From Alphaproteobacteria bacterium UBA6178 (GTDB lineage Bacteria > Pseudomonadota > Alphaproteobacteria > Rickettsiales > UBA3002): a stretch of 28,386 bases of DNA. The DNA is taken from the NCBI GenBank assembly GCA_002422205.1, contig DITS01000052.1, positions 42,708 to 71,093 on the forward strand, in the 5' to 3' direction. This document shows, piece by piece, positions 13,716 through 21,510 of the stretch. A program made the position numbers and the translations under genes. The notes under the pieces were generated by a model. That model made no database searches and had not been told where the DNA came from. It saw only the letters and a program-made list of their open reading frames with translations. The number at the start of each line of letters is the position of its first letter. The first letter of the stretch is position 1.

Positions 13716-14138
13716 TTACGCCGCTTCTTCTTCCATTTCGAATTCCTGCACGGGGCCGGAATCCTGACCACGGGCAGACTCGTCACGATCCACAAACTCG
13801 ATGATCGCCATCGGTGCATTATCGCCATAACGGAAACCCGCTTTCAGCACGCGCACATAACCACCTTGGCGTTCAGCATAGCGCGGCGCCAGCACATCAA
13901 ACACCTTCTTGGTCATCGCATCATCGCGAAGGCGCGACATCAGCTGACGGCGAGCCGACAAATCACCTTTTTTGCCCATAGTGATCATTTTCTCAACGAT
14001 CGGGCGAAGGTCTTTCGCCTTAGGCAGCGTGGTAAAAATCTGCTCATGCTTAATCAGCGCTGCCGCCATATTCGCAAACATCGCCTTACGATGTTGCGAG
14101 GTGCGGTTCAGCTTACGTCCACTCATTCCATGTCTCAT
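13716..14138 (-). CDS. rplQ: 50S ribosomal protein L17
   Basis: L17 (140 residues) binds 23S rRNA near the tunnel exit side of the large subunit. The N-terminus MRHGMSGRKLNRTSQHRKAM is diagnostic, and the DLRPIVEKMITMGKKGD region matches the family. The core is followed by a glutamate-rich tail of about 20 residues (PVQEFEMEEEAA). The AAGGAG ribosome site overlaps the rpoA stop, so translation follows rpoA closely. It is the last gene before the intrinsic terminator. Confidence 0.97.
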   Translation of the reverse strand: MRHGMSGRKLNRTSQHRKAMFANMAAALIKHEQIFTTLPKAKDLRPIVEKMITMGKKGDLSARRQLMSRLRDDAMTKKVFDVLAPRYAERQGGYVRVLKAGFRYGDNAPMAIIEFVDRDESARGQDSGPVQEFEMEEEAA

Positions 14139-14149
14139 GACAATACTCC

Positions 14150-15172
14150 TTAGAAGGGATCTTCAAAACGACGTGCCAAATCTTCGATATTTTCTGGCGG
14201 CCATTCATTGACATCCATACCGAAGCGCAAGCCCATATTGCTCAGCACATCTTTGATTTCATTCAGCGACTTGCGGCCAAAATTCGGGGTTTTCAGCATT
14301 TCGCTTTCCGATTTTTGCACCAGATCGCCAATATACACGATATTGTCGTTTTTCAGGCAGTTTGCCGAACGCACCGACAATTCCAGCTCGTCGACCTTTT
14401 TCAGCAAGTAAGGGCTGAACGGCAGATCATCTTTGCGTTCTTTTTCCACCGCATCGGGAATATCTTCGAAATTCACGAACAGGTTGAGCTGATCCTGCAG
14501 AATGCGCGCAGCCAGCGCCACCGCATCTTCGGGGATGATCGAACCATCGGTTTCAATCTCCAAAATCAGCTTGTCATAGTCGGTGCGTTGGCCTACGCGT
14601 GCATTTTCCACCTTATAGGCAACTTTTTGCACGGGGCTGAACAGTGCATCCACCGGAATCAAACCAATCGGCGCATCCGACGGACGGTTCTGCGACGCAG
14701 GCACATAGCCTTTGCCTACTTCAACCGTCAGCTCCATATTCAGTGTAGCGCCTTTATCCAGATGGCAAATCACCAAATCTTTGTTGATCACTTCCACATC
14801 CGAATCAGTCTGAATCATGCCAGCGGTCACTTCCCCCGGCTCCGACGCACGCAGATACATTTTTTTCTTCTCGGGGCTATGGGCTTTCAACTTCAAATCT
14901 TTGATGTTGAGAATGATGTTGGTCACATCTTCGCGCACACCCGACACAGACGAAAACTCATGCAATACATTGTCGATTTTCACCGACGTCACCGCCGCAC
15001 CTTGCAGCGACGACAGCAGCACGCGGCGCAGCGCCACGCCCAGCGTAATACCAAAACCACGCTCCAGCGGTTCAGCCACCACGGTAGCGCGTTTGCTGTC
15101 ATTGGTCGCAATTTTGATATCGAGCTTTTGCGGCTTAATCAGATCTTTCCAGTTTTTATTCAGTAGAGACAT
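14150..15172 (-). CDS. rpoA: DNA-directed RNA polymerase subunit alpha
   Basis: This 340-residue subunit nucleates assembly of RNA polymerase. The N-terminal dimerisation domain (ERGFGITLGVALRRVLLSSLQGAAVTS) spans about residues 1-235. The C-terminal domain that contacts UP elements and activators is at about 258-320 (LELSVRSANCLKNDNI to GRKSLNEIKDVL). I start at 15172 (MSLLNKNWK) because AAGGAG lies six bases upstream; the frame extends seven codons further without support. It is 33 bases downstream of rpsK. Confidence 0.97.
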   Translation of the reverse strand: MSLLNKNWKDLIKPQKLDIKIATNDSKRATVVAEPLERGFGITLGVALRRVLLSSLQGAAVTSVKIDNVLHEFSSVSGVREDVTNIILNIKDLKLKAHSPEKKKMYLRASEPGEVTAGMIQTDSDVEVINKDLVICHLDKGATLNMELTVEVGKGYVPASQNRPSDAPIGLIPVDALFSPVQKVAYKVENARVGQRTDYDKLILEIETDGSIIPEDAVALAARILQDQLNLFVNFEDIPDAVEKERKDDLPFSPYLLKKVDELELSVRSANCLKNDNIVYIGDLVQKSESEMLKTPNFGRKSLNEIKDVLSNMGLRFGMDVNEWPPENIEDLARRFEDPF

Positions 15173-15205
15173 TCGATGCTCCTTACCTAGCAATGAAATA
15201 GTAAA

Positions 15206-15592
15206 TTAAACGCGGCGGCGCTTGGGCGGACGGCAGCCATTATGCGGCACCGGTGTCACATCACGAATCGCGGTGATGTTAAACCCGACAGCCGACAAGG
15301 CACGTAATGCCGACTCACGCCCCGAACCCGGACCTTTAACCCGAACTTCCAGCGTTTTCATGCCATGTTCAAGGGCCTTCTTACCCGCAATCTCGGCTGC
15401 CACCTGCGCGGCATACGGCGTCGATTTACGCGAGCCTTTAAACCCATTCGCACCCGCTGACGACCATGCCACCGCATTACCAAACGGATCGGTAATAGTG
15501 ATAATGGTGTTGTTGAACGACGCATTCACATGCGCAACGCCCACAGGCACATTCTTTTTATCTTTTTTCTTAGCTACTGCTTGTTTTGCCAT
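15206..15592 (-). CDS. rpsK: 30S ribosomal protein S11
   Basis: S11 (128 residues) sits on the 30S platform and contacts the E-site region and helix 45. Recognised by NASFNNTIITITDPFGNAVAWSSAG, KGSRKSTPYAAQVAAE and the basic C-terminus GCRPPKRRRV. A Lys-rich stretch of about 12 residues precedes the core, as in other alphaproteobacteria. It is 11 bases after rpsM. rpsD (S4), which follows it in E. coli, is not here. Confidence 0.97.
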   Translation of the reverse strand: MAKQAVAKKKDKKNVPVGVAHVNASFNNTIITITDPFGNAVAWSSAGANGFKGSRKSTPYAAQVAAEIAGKKALEHGMKTLEVRVKGPGSGRESALRALSAVGFNITAIRDVTPVPHNGCRPPKRRRV

Positions 15593-15603
15593 GACTCACC
15601 ACC

Positions 15604-15972
15604 CTATTTCTTCTTACCGGCAATCGCAACGGCTTTGCCTTTGCGAGTACGGGCGTTAGTATGAGTACGCTGACCGCGCACCGGCAATTTGCGGCGATGG
15701 CGCAGGCCACGATAGCAGCCCAGATCCATCAGACGCTTGATATTCATCGATGTTTCACGACGCAGATCACCTTCAACGGTATAATCTGCATCAATGATTT
15801 CGCGCAGGCGGATCACGTCGGCATCCGACAGATCATGCACGCGACGGGTGGTAGTCACCCCTGCTTTTTCACAAATTTCCAGTGATTTGGCTCGACCAAT
15901 GCCATGAATATAAGTAAGCGCGATAAAGACCGGCTTACTGGTCGGAATATTAACGCCGGCGATACGTGCCAT
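15604..15972 (-). CDS. rpsM: 30S ribosomal protein S13
   Basis: S13 (122 residues) lies in the 30S head and forms bridges to the large subunit. The sequence has MARIAGVNIP, the helix-two-turn-helix IHGIGRAKSLEICEKAG, YRGLRHRRKLPVRGQRTHTN and a Lys-rich C-terminus that reaches the P-site tRNA. A GAGGAG ribosome site precedes the ATG. It is the first gene after the 215-bp gap and so the first gene served by the promoter at 16073-16100. Confidence 0.97.
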   Translation of the reverse strand: MARIAGVNIPTSKPVFIALTYIHGIGRAKSLEICEKAGVTTTRRVHDLSDADVIRLREIIDADYTVEGDLRRETSMNIKRLMDLGCYRGLRHRRKLPVRGQRTHTNARTRKGKAVAIAGKKK

Positions 15973-16020
15973 GCTACACTCCTCTTTCCAGTTTATAACG
16001 TCTTGTATTAACTCTGTTTC

Positions 16021-16038
16021 TTTGCGAAGATTCGCAAA
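16021..16038. promoter_or_regulatory. Leader hairpin upstream of rpsM
   Basis: TTTGCGAA and TTCGCAAA form an almost perfect palindrome around two bases, in the leader between the rpsM promoter and the ribosome site. No T run follows. It might be a binding site for an autoregulating ribosomal protein or a protein operator, but nothing proves either. Confidence 0.35.
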
Positions 16039-16072
16039 TCCGATTTACGCCGCAGGCGCACAAGGGAGCCGC

Positions 16073-16100
16073 ATCATAGGCGCAAGCCCCCTATTGTCAA
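16073..16100 (-). promoter_or_regulatory. Strong sigma70 promoter for rpsM-rpsK-rpoA-rplQ
   Basis: On the minus strand TTGACA (16095-16100, perfect) and TATGAT (16073-16078, 5/6) are 16 bases apart. A T6 run lies just upstream. The bases after the -10 are G/C-rich (GCGGCTCCC), like promoters under stringent control. It lies in the only clean non-coding gap of the alpha region, about 100 bases before rpsM. Confidence 0.8.
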
Positions 16101-16187
16101 CCAAAAAACAATGTGAACCTGCAATGATTCTGGCTTGGCGAATTCCAAACAGCACAAAGCGTTTAAGCCCTAACCAAAGGCAACCAA

Positions 16188-16847
16188 TCACGCCGCCTTT
16201 TTCGCTGATAAAATCGCATCCAGCGCAGCGCTGACCTCGTCAATCTCCGCCATGCCATCGACCGATTTCAGCTTACCCTTTTGCTCATAATAAGGCAATA
16301 GCGGCGCCGTCATGTTATGGTAGGAATCCAAACGCTTGGCAACTGTTGAAGCATTATCATCCTCGCGGCGGGAAAATTCGGTGCTACCGCACCCATCGCA
16401 CACACCCGCCTGTTTTGGCTGCCTGAATGCGTCATGATAGCCCACGCCACATTTAGCACAAGAATAACGGCCTGAAATCCGATCCACCAAAATCGCGTCA
16501 TCGACTTCCAGCTCAATGACAAAATCCAGCTCTTTTTGCTCTTCTTTGAGCATTTCATCAAGCGCCTCAGCCTGCGCAATGGTACGCGGGAAACCGTCCA
16601 GAATAAACCCATTCGCCGATTCCGGCGAGTTAATGCATTCACGAATCAGATTAATCATAATATCATCCGATACAAATTCGCCCTTGGCCATAATCTCTTT
16701 GAGCTGATTACCCAGATCAGAGCCTGACGCCGCCGCTTCACGCAGCATATCGCCGGTAGCAAGCTTGTTGAGCTTGTATTTATCGCGCAGCATATCCGAC
16801 TGCGTGCCCTTACCTGCGCCCGGAGGCCCCATCAGAATAATATGCAT
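16188..16847 (-). CDS. adk: Adenylate kinase
   Basis: This 219-residue enzyme (EC 2.7.4.3) interconverts ATP + AMP and two ADP. The P-loop GPPGAGKGT is at 7-15, GFPRT (85-89) binds AMP, and RISGR starts the lid. The lid carries four cysteines, Cys130, Cys133, Cys150 and Cys153, a zinc-binding set. That makes it the long, zinc-type lid version. It follows secY by 11 bases, the usual spc operon arrangement in alphaproteobacteria. Confidence 0.97.
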   Translation of the reverse strand: MHIILMGPPGAGKGTQSDMLRDKYKLNKLATGDMLREAAASGSDLGNQLKEIMAKGEFVSDDIMINLIRECINSPESANGFILDGFPRTIAQAEALDEMLKEEQKELDFVIELEVDDAILVDRISGRYSCAKCGVGYHDAFRQPKQAGVCDGCGSTEFSRREDDNASTVAKRLDSYHNMTAPLLPYYEQKGKLKSVDGMAEIDEVSAALDAILSAKKAA

Positions 16848-16858
16848 TCACTCTCTCC

Positions 16859-18211
16859 CTAGCGGCGCTTGCCTGAACGTAGCTTCGCCTTTTTAATCAA
16901 CCCTTCATACTGATGCGCAAACAAGTGCGATTGCACCTGACCGATGAAATCCATCAGCACATTGACCACAATCAGCAAGCTGGTGCCCCCAAGGTAAAAG
17001 GGAACCGAGTATTTGGCAATCAGCAATTCGGGTAATGTACACACAAAGGCAATATAGATCGCACCCACTGCCGTCAGGCGCGTCAGCACATAATCCAGAT
17101 ATTCCGCCGTATGTTTGCCCGGGCGAATCCCCGCGATAAAGCCGCCATTCTTTTTCAGATTCTCTGCCGTATCCTCGGCATTAAACACCACCGCTGTATA
17201 GAAAAAGCAGAAGAACATAATAATAGCGATATACAACACAATATACAAAGGCTGGCCATGGCCGATATGCGACGTAATCCATCCCAGCCATTCCGACCCT
17301 TCCCCGCCCTGATTAAAGCCCGCGATGGTAAGCGGAAACAGCAAAATCGAGCTGGCGAAAATCGGCGGAATCACACCCGCCGTATTCAGCTTCAATGGCA
17401 AATGGGTATTCTCCCCCTGCACCAGCTTATTGCCCATCTGCCGCTTCGGATATTGCACCAGCAGCCGTCGCTGCGCGCGCTCAACAAACACAATCAGCGC
17501 AACCAGCCCCAGCGCCATCGCCAGAATCATCAGAATAATGCCGGTGCCCAGCACATTGGTACGGCCCAGCTCCAGCGTACCTGCCAGCGCGCCGGGCAAT
17601 TCCGCCACAATACCGGCAAAGATAATCAGCGATATCCCCTGCCCGATACCGCGCGCAGTAATCTGCTCCCCCAGCCACATCAAAAACATCGTGCCACCGG
17701 TCAGCGTCACCATCGTCGAAAAACGGAAGAAAAGCCCCGGGTGCAACACCGCCGATGCGCCATTAGGTCCTTGCATGCCTTCGAGACCAACCGAAATCCC
17801 ATAGCTCTGAATCAGCGCCAGTACCACTGTACCGTAACGCGTATATTGGTTGATTTTGCGGCGCCCCGAATCGCCTTCTTTTTTCAGCTGCGCCAAAGAG
17901 GGAATCGCCACTGTCAGCAGCTGCATAATAATCGATGCCGAAATATACGGCATCACCGCCAGCGCAAAAATCGTCATCCGCCCCAACGCACCGCCGGAGA
18001 ACATATTGAACACGCCCAGCACGCCACCTTGCTGCTGCTGAAAAATTTGCGTGAGCACTACCGGATCGACGCCCGGAATCGGGATATAGGTTCCGATGCG
18101 ATAGACGATCAACGCGCCTAAAACAAACAAAATGCGATGTTTGAGTTCGGTGGCTTTGGCAAACATGCCAAAATTCATATTCGCGGCAAGCCGTTCGGCA
18201 GCAGATGTCAT
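16859..18211 (-). CDS. secY: Protein translocase subunit SecY
   Basis: This 450-residue protein forms the membrane channel for Sec-dependent export, with about ten transmembrane helices. Family motifs include ELKHRILFVLGALIVYRIG at the start, PGVDPVVL, the LKKEGDSGRRKINQYTRYGT cytoplasmic loop, NTAGVIPPIFASS and PGKHTAEYLDYVLTRLT. The length is ordinary. Unusually for this gene pair it is separated from rplO by 358 bp of palindromic repeats. The ribosome site is a modest AGGGAT. Confidence 0.97.
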   Translation of the reverse strand: MTSAAERLAANMNFGMFAKATELKHRILFVLGALIVYRIGTYIPIPGVDPVVLTQIFQQQQGGVLGVFNMFSGGALGRMTIFALAVMPYISASIIMQLLTVAIPSLAQLKKEGDSGRRKINQYTRYGTVVLALIQSYGISVGLEGMQGPNGASAVLHPGLFFRFSTMVTLTGGTMFLMWLGEQITARGIGQGISLIIFAGIVAELPGALAGTLELGRTNVLGTGIILMILAMALGLVALIVFVERAQRRLLVQYPKRQMGNKLVQGENTHLPLKLNTAGVIPPIFASSILLFPLTIAGFNQGGEGSEWLGWITSHIGHGQPLYIVLYIAIIMFFCFFYTAVVFNAEDTAENLKKNGGFIAGIRPGKHTAEYLDYVLTRLTAVGAIYIAFVCTLPELLIAKYSVPFYLGGTSLLIVVNVLMDFIGQVQSHLFAHQYEGLIKKAKLRSGKRR

Positions 18212-18334
18212 GGTAAATCCCTAACTAATTTGCTCAAAGAATGAGGCAAAAGCATAAAGCACAGAAACACCCCCCTGTCTAGAGGGTTTTACCCCGATTT
18301 GAAAAGCGTTCAGGATGACAAGGTTGCGTAAGCA

Positions 18335-18472
18335 TCATGCTGCGGGACGCGAAGCGTCAGCGCAGTATCTAGCTTTAAGATTCGTCATGCTGCGGGACGC
18401 GAAGCGTCAGCGCAGTATCTCGTGCCACCTGATGGAGATCCTGCGCTATGGCTTCGCCATCCGCAGGATGAC
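18335..18472. repeat. REP-like cluster, family A, three arms
   Basis: An identical 36-base arm (TCATGCTGCGGG...CAGTATCT) occurs at 18335-18370 and 18385-18420, exactly 50 bases apart. An inverted arm, GATCCTGCGC...CCGCAGGATGAC, ends at 18472. The spacer CGTGCCACCTGATG matches the inverted spacer of the dimer at 3511-3610. With the family D copy it accounts for most of the 18212-18569 gap between rplO and secY; I see no gene there. Confidence 0.88.
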
Positions 18473-18522
18473 GAAATAAATAAGCAGACCATGCCTGCCC
18501 AGAAATTAAGGGAATTCTACTT

Positions 18523-18558
18523 CCCCCGCTCCCTCAGGGAGAGGGTCGGGGTGAGGGC
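18523..18558. repeat. REP-like repeat, family D
   Basis: CCCCCGCTCCCTCAGGGAGA followed by GGGTCGGGGTGAGGGC is a G/C-rich palindrome, 11 bases after the rplO stop on the minus strand. It could act as a 3'-end barrier or a weak pause inside the superoperon. Confidence 0.78.
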
Positions 18559-18569
18559 CACTTAAACCC

Positions 18570-19037
18570 CTATGCCTTCACTTCACGCTGCGTGACACTG
18601 CCACCGGCTTTTTCAATCTTAGCAACGGCAGAGGCCGAAGCCTTGCACACTTCGATCGTCACTTTACCGCTTAGCTCGCCATTGCCCAGCAGTTTCACTT
18701 TCACAGCATTGCTGCGCAACAAGCCCGCCGCAACCAGCTCCGGCGTGTTGATCGCTTCTTTAGCATCCAGCTTACCGCTTTCAATCACGCGCTGAATATC
18801 ACGAACATTCACATTCTGGTATTCCACACGGTGAATATTGGTAAAACCACGCTTCGGCAAACGACGGTGAATCGGCATTTGGCCGCCCTCAAACCCGTTG
18901 ATCGCCACACCCGAACGCGAGGTCTGGCCTTTTACGCCACGGCCACAGGTTTTGCCTTTGCCCGAGCCACAGCCACGGCCCACACGAATGCGGGTTTTGC
19001 GCGCGCCTTGATTATCAGCCAGTTGGTTCAATTCCAT
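18570..19037 (-). CDS. rplO: 50S ribosomal protein L15
   Basis: L15 (155 residues) is an early large-subunit assembly protein. The Gly/Lys/Arg-rich N-terminal extension (RVGRGCGSGKGKTCGRGVKG) reaches into 23S rRNA, followed by INGFEGGQMPIHRRLPKRGF and a globular C-terminal domain. Two cysteines in the glycine-rich arm (GCGSGKGKTCG) are uncommon. Its TAG stop is followed by a G-rich sequence and then a family D palindrome instead of secY. Confidence 0.97.
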   Translation of the reverse strand: MELNQLADNQGARKTRIRVGRGCGSGKGKTCGRGVKGQTSRSGVAINGFEGGQMPIHRRLPKRGFTNIHRVEYQNVNVRDIQRVIESGKLDAKEAINTPELVAAGLLRSNAVKVKLLGNGELSGKVTIEVCKASASAVAKIEKAGGSVTQREVKA

Positions 19038-19048
19038 GATACTATCCT

Positions 19049-19237
19049 CTATTTCTCATCCACGATGCGCACCAAATGCTGCACCTTGTTAATCATGCCA
19101 CGCACGGCAGCCGTATCTTCCAGCGTGCTTTGACGACGAATTTTGTTCAGTTTCAAACCGACCAATGTGGCACGCTGATCTTTCGGGCGGCCAATCGGGC
19201 TGGCGATTTGTTCAATGGTTACCGTATTCTTAGCCAT
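19049..19237 (-). CDS. rpmD: 50S ribosomal protein L30
   Basis: L30 (62 residues) is a small globular large-subunit protein. The segment IEQIASPIGRPKDQRATLVGLKLNKIRR is the family signature. It lies 11 bases from each neighbour, between rpsE and rplO, its normal place in the spc operon. Confidence 0.95.
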   Translation of the reverse strand: MAKNTVTIEQIASPIGRPKDQRATLVGLKLNKIRRQSTLEDTAAVRGMINKVQHLVRIVDEK

Positions 19238-19248
19238 GATATTCTTCC

Positions 19249-19836
19249 TTATTCAGCACTATTGTACGACGCGGTCGCAGCATTGGGGTCTACTTTGCCC
19301 CCTGCTTCACGGCGTTCAACAATTTCACCCACTTTTTTGCTGCGGCGCGAGGCCACCAAACGCGGGGAGTTAATCAGCTTCAACGCTTCAAACGTGGCTT
19401 TCACCATGTTGTGCGGGTTCGAAGTGCCGGTCGATTTGGCCACCACATCATGCACACCGAGCGATTCAAAAATTGCACGCATCGGACCGCCGGCAATAAT
19501 ACCGGTACCCGATGGAGCCGAGCGCAAAATCACGCGTCCCGCGCCATAACGCGCTTTAATGTCATGATGCAGCGTGCGCGCTTCTTTCAGCGCCACTTTG
19601 ATCATATTTTTCTTAGCATCTTCGGTGGCTTTACGCACGGCTTCGGGCACTTCTTTGGCTTTGCCAGTGCCATAGCCCACCTTGCCTTTACCATCACCAA
19701 CCACCACCAGCGCGGCGAAACCGAAACGACGGCCACCTTTCACTACTTTAGCAACGCGGTTAATGGAAACCAGACGCTCAACAAACTCAGACTCATGCTG
19801 GGTTTGCGAGGTGGTATAGGATTCTGAAGCTGCCAT
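19249..19836 (-). CDS. rpsE: 30S ribosomal protein S5
   Basis: S5 (195 residues) helps keep decoding accurate. The double-stranded RNA-binding N-terminal domain has ERLVSINRVAKVVKGGRRFG and VVGDGKGKVGYGTGKA. The C-terminal ribosomal fold begins near LRSAPSGTGIIAGGPMRAI. A short N-terminal extension rich in Ser, Thr and Gln precedes the core, and about 25 residues follow the usual end. It lies 16 bases after rplR. Confidence 0.97.
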   Translation of the reverse strand: MAASESYTTSQTQHESEFVERLVSINRVAKVVKGGRRFGFAALVVVGDGKGKVGYGTGKAKEVPEAVRKATEDAKKNMIKVALKEARTLHHDIKARYGAGRVILRSAPSGTGIIAGGPMRAIFESLGVHDVVAKSTGTSNPHNMVKATFEALKLINSPRLVASRRSKKVGEIVERREAGGKVDPNAATASYNSAE

Positions 19837-19852
19837 GATATGTCCCTACTGC

Positions 19853-20215
19853 TTAAAATTTCAAACCGGCTTCACGCGCGGCTTCTGCTAATGCTTTAAT
19901 GCGGCCATGAAACAAAAACTGTCCACGGTCAAACACGACTTCGTCAATTTTGGCTTTTTTCGCGCGCTCGGCTACCAGCGAGCCCACCATTTTAGCGCCC
20001 TCGACCGTCGAGCCGTTTTTCACTTTAGCGCGCACGTCTTTTTCTGCTGTCGAAGCAGCAGCCACCGTCACGCCTTGTTTATCATCAATCACCTGCGCAT
20101 AAATATGCTGGCCCGAACGATGCACCGACAAACGCAACCGGCCATTGGCCGTTTTGCGGATACGGGTGCGAACACGTTGTTTGCGGCGAACTTCTGCAGA
20201 AACCGGTTTCATCAT
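19853..20215 (-). CDS. rplR: 50S ribosomal protein L18
   Basis: L18 (120 residues) binds 5S rRNA together with L5. Visible motifs are RKQRVRTRIRK, RLSVHRSGQHIYAQVIDD and FDRGQFLFHGRIKALAEAAREAGL. Two ATG codons stand in tandem at the start (20215 and 20212); the second has better spacing from AGAGG. It begins six bases after rplF. Confidence 0.96.
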   Translation of the reverse strand: MMKPVSAEVRRKQRVRTRIRKTANGRLRLSVHRSGQHIYAQVIDDKQGVTVAAASTAEKDVRAKVKNGSTVEGAKMVGSLVAERAKKAKIDEVVFDRGQFLFHGRIKALAEAAREAGLKF

Positions 20216-20221
20216 AGACCT

Positions 20222-20755
20222 CTATTTCTTCTTACCTTCTTTGCGGCGAATCGTTTCTTCCGCATATTTCACACCTTTGCCTTTATAAGGCTCAGGCTTG
20301 CGCAGCGCGCGAATTTCGGAGGCCACCTGGCCCACCTTTTGTTTGTCGGCACCCGACAATGTCACCACCGTCTGTTTTTCCACCGAGCATGTCACACCCT
20401 CAGGCATCACATATTTCACTTCATGGCTGAAACCCAGCGACAAGGTCAGCACATTGCCCGCAACCGATGAGCGGTAACCCACACCGTTGATTTCCAGCAC
20501 ACGGGTATAACCTTCGGTCACACCCTTCACCAGATTATTGATGTTGGCACGCACAGTGCCCCACATGGCGCGCGCACGCTTGGTGTCGTTAGCAGGTTTC
20601 ACCCACACGCCACCATCATCCAGCGTCACATTCACATCGCCGGTGATCACGGTTTTTAGCTCACCTTTGGGGCCTTTAACCGATACCGAACCGTTGCCGA
20701 TCTTCACTTCCACTTTATCGGGAAGCGCCACCGGTAATTTGCCTAAGCGTGACAT
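20222..20755 (-). CDS. rplF: 50S ribosomal protein L6
   Basis: L6 (177 residues) has two similar alpha/beta domains and lies near the GTPase-associated centre and the sarcin-ricin loop. The start MSRLGKLPVALPDKVEVKIG and the C-terminal signature KPEPYKGKGVKYAEETIRRKEGKKK region, split here by short quotes, match the family. Length is normal. It lies 20 bases downstream of rpsH. Confidence 0.97.
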   Translation of the reverse strand: MSRLGKLPVALPDKVEVKIGNGSVSVKGPKGELKTVITGDVNVTLDDGGVWVKPANDTKRARAMWGTVRANINNLVKGVTEGYTRVLEINGVGYRSSVAGNVLTLSLGFSHEVKYVMPEGVTCSVEKQTVVTLSGADKQKVGQVASEIRALRKPEPYKGKGVKYAEETIRRKEGKKK

Positions 20756-20775
20756 TGCACAAACTCCTTAAAAAC

Positions 20776-21174
20776 TTAAAATACGCTGCAGATGACTTCG
20801 CCACCCACATTTTGTTGACGTGCTTCGAAATCCGACAATACGCCCTTGCTGGTCGACAGAATCGAAATCCCCAGACCATTGCGCACTTTCGGCAGTTTAT
20901 CGACCGACACATAATGGCGGCGACCGCATTTCGAAATACGTTTAATTTCTTTAATCGTCGGCTGACCTTCGAAATATTTCAGCTCAATTTCCAGCGCCTG
21001 TTTATTCACGCCGGTTTCCTTCACATTATGGCCACGGATATAGCCTTCACGCTCCAGCACTTCGCAAATAGCCACATTTTGCTTCGAATAAATCGCTTCG
21101 ATTTTTTGCAAATAGGCACGCTGTCCGTTACGGATGCGGGTCAGTGTATCAGCTACATTATCATTCATTGCCAT
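20776..21174 (-). CDS. rpsH: 30S ribosomal protein S8
   Basis: S8 (132 residues) is a primary 16S rRNA-binding protein; in E. coli it also represses the spc operon by binding mRNA near rplE. DTLTRIRNGQRA and the C-terminal STSKGVLSDFEARQQNVGGE are recognisable. An AGGAG ribosome site lies nine bases before the first ATG. I did not find an obvious S8-target mimic in the rplX-rplE junction. Confidence 0.96.
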   Translation of the reverse strand: MAMNDNVADTLTRIRNGQRAYLQKIEAIYSKQNVAICEVLEREGYIRGHNVKETGVNKQALEIELKYFEGQPTIKEIKRISKCGRRHYVSVDKLPKVRNGLGISILSTSKGVLSDFEARQQNVGGEVICSVF

Positions 21175-21186
21175 TGGTCTAGTCTC

Positions 21187-21492
21187 CTACCAGCTTGATT
21201 TCGTCAGGCCGGGAATCTGACCGAACGAGCCCATTTCACGCAGCATGTTACGGCACATGCGGAATTTGCGATAATACCCACGCGGACGTCCCGTGATTTC
21301 GCAACGGTTGCGATACCGGTTTTCGGCGCTGTTGCGCGGCAAAGCAGCCAGCTTAAACTGGGCGCTCATGCGCTCTTCCAGCGGAAGCTCCTGATTCATC
21401 ACAATCGCTTTCAGCTTAGCGCGTTTACCGGCATACTTTTTGATCAGCTTGCCACGGTTTTTATTTTTCTCAATCGAACTTTTCTTAGCCAC
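21187..21492 (-). CDS. rpsN: 30S ribosomal protein S14, zinc-free type
   Basis: S14 (101 residues) is a late-assembling 30S head protein. LPRNSAENRYRNRCEITGRP and MLREMGSFGQIPGLTKSSW are diagnostic. The paired CxxC motifs of the short zinc-binding form are absent, so this is the long, zinc-independent form usual in proteobacteria. It lies between rplE and rpsH with gaps of 18 and 12 bases. Confidence 0.97.
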   Translation of the reverse strand: MAKKSSIEKNKNRGKLIKKYAGKRAKLKAIVMNQELPLEERMSAQFKLAALPRNSAENRYRNRCEITGRPRGYYRKFRMCRNMLREMGSFGQIPGLTKSSW

Positions 21493-21510
21493 GTTTTGTC
21501 TCCTGTTGCA

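Noticed and set aside
15973..16187. Search for rpmJ (L36) or another small gene in the adk-rpsM gap
   Set aside because: No frame shows the Lys/Arg/Cys pattern of L36. The gap is explained by a promoter, a leader hairpin and the rpsM ribosome site.
17111..18121. A 336-codon plus-strand open frame, and similar long frames at 3714-4667 and 7203-7964
   Set aside because: They run antisense through secY, aceA and pccB, have His/Arg/Gln-rich compositions typical of antisense translation, and match no family, while the minus-strand genes are certain.
18335..18420. Two identical 36-base direct repeats 50 bases apart, as in a CRISPR array
   Set aside because: There are only two copies, the gap is 14 bases, each copy is a palindrome found elsewhere as a REP-like element, and no cas gene is near.
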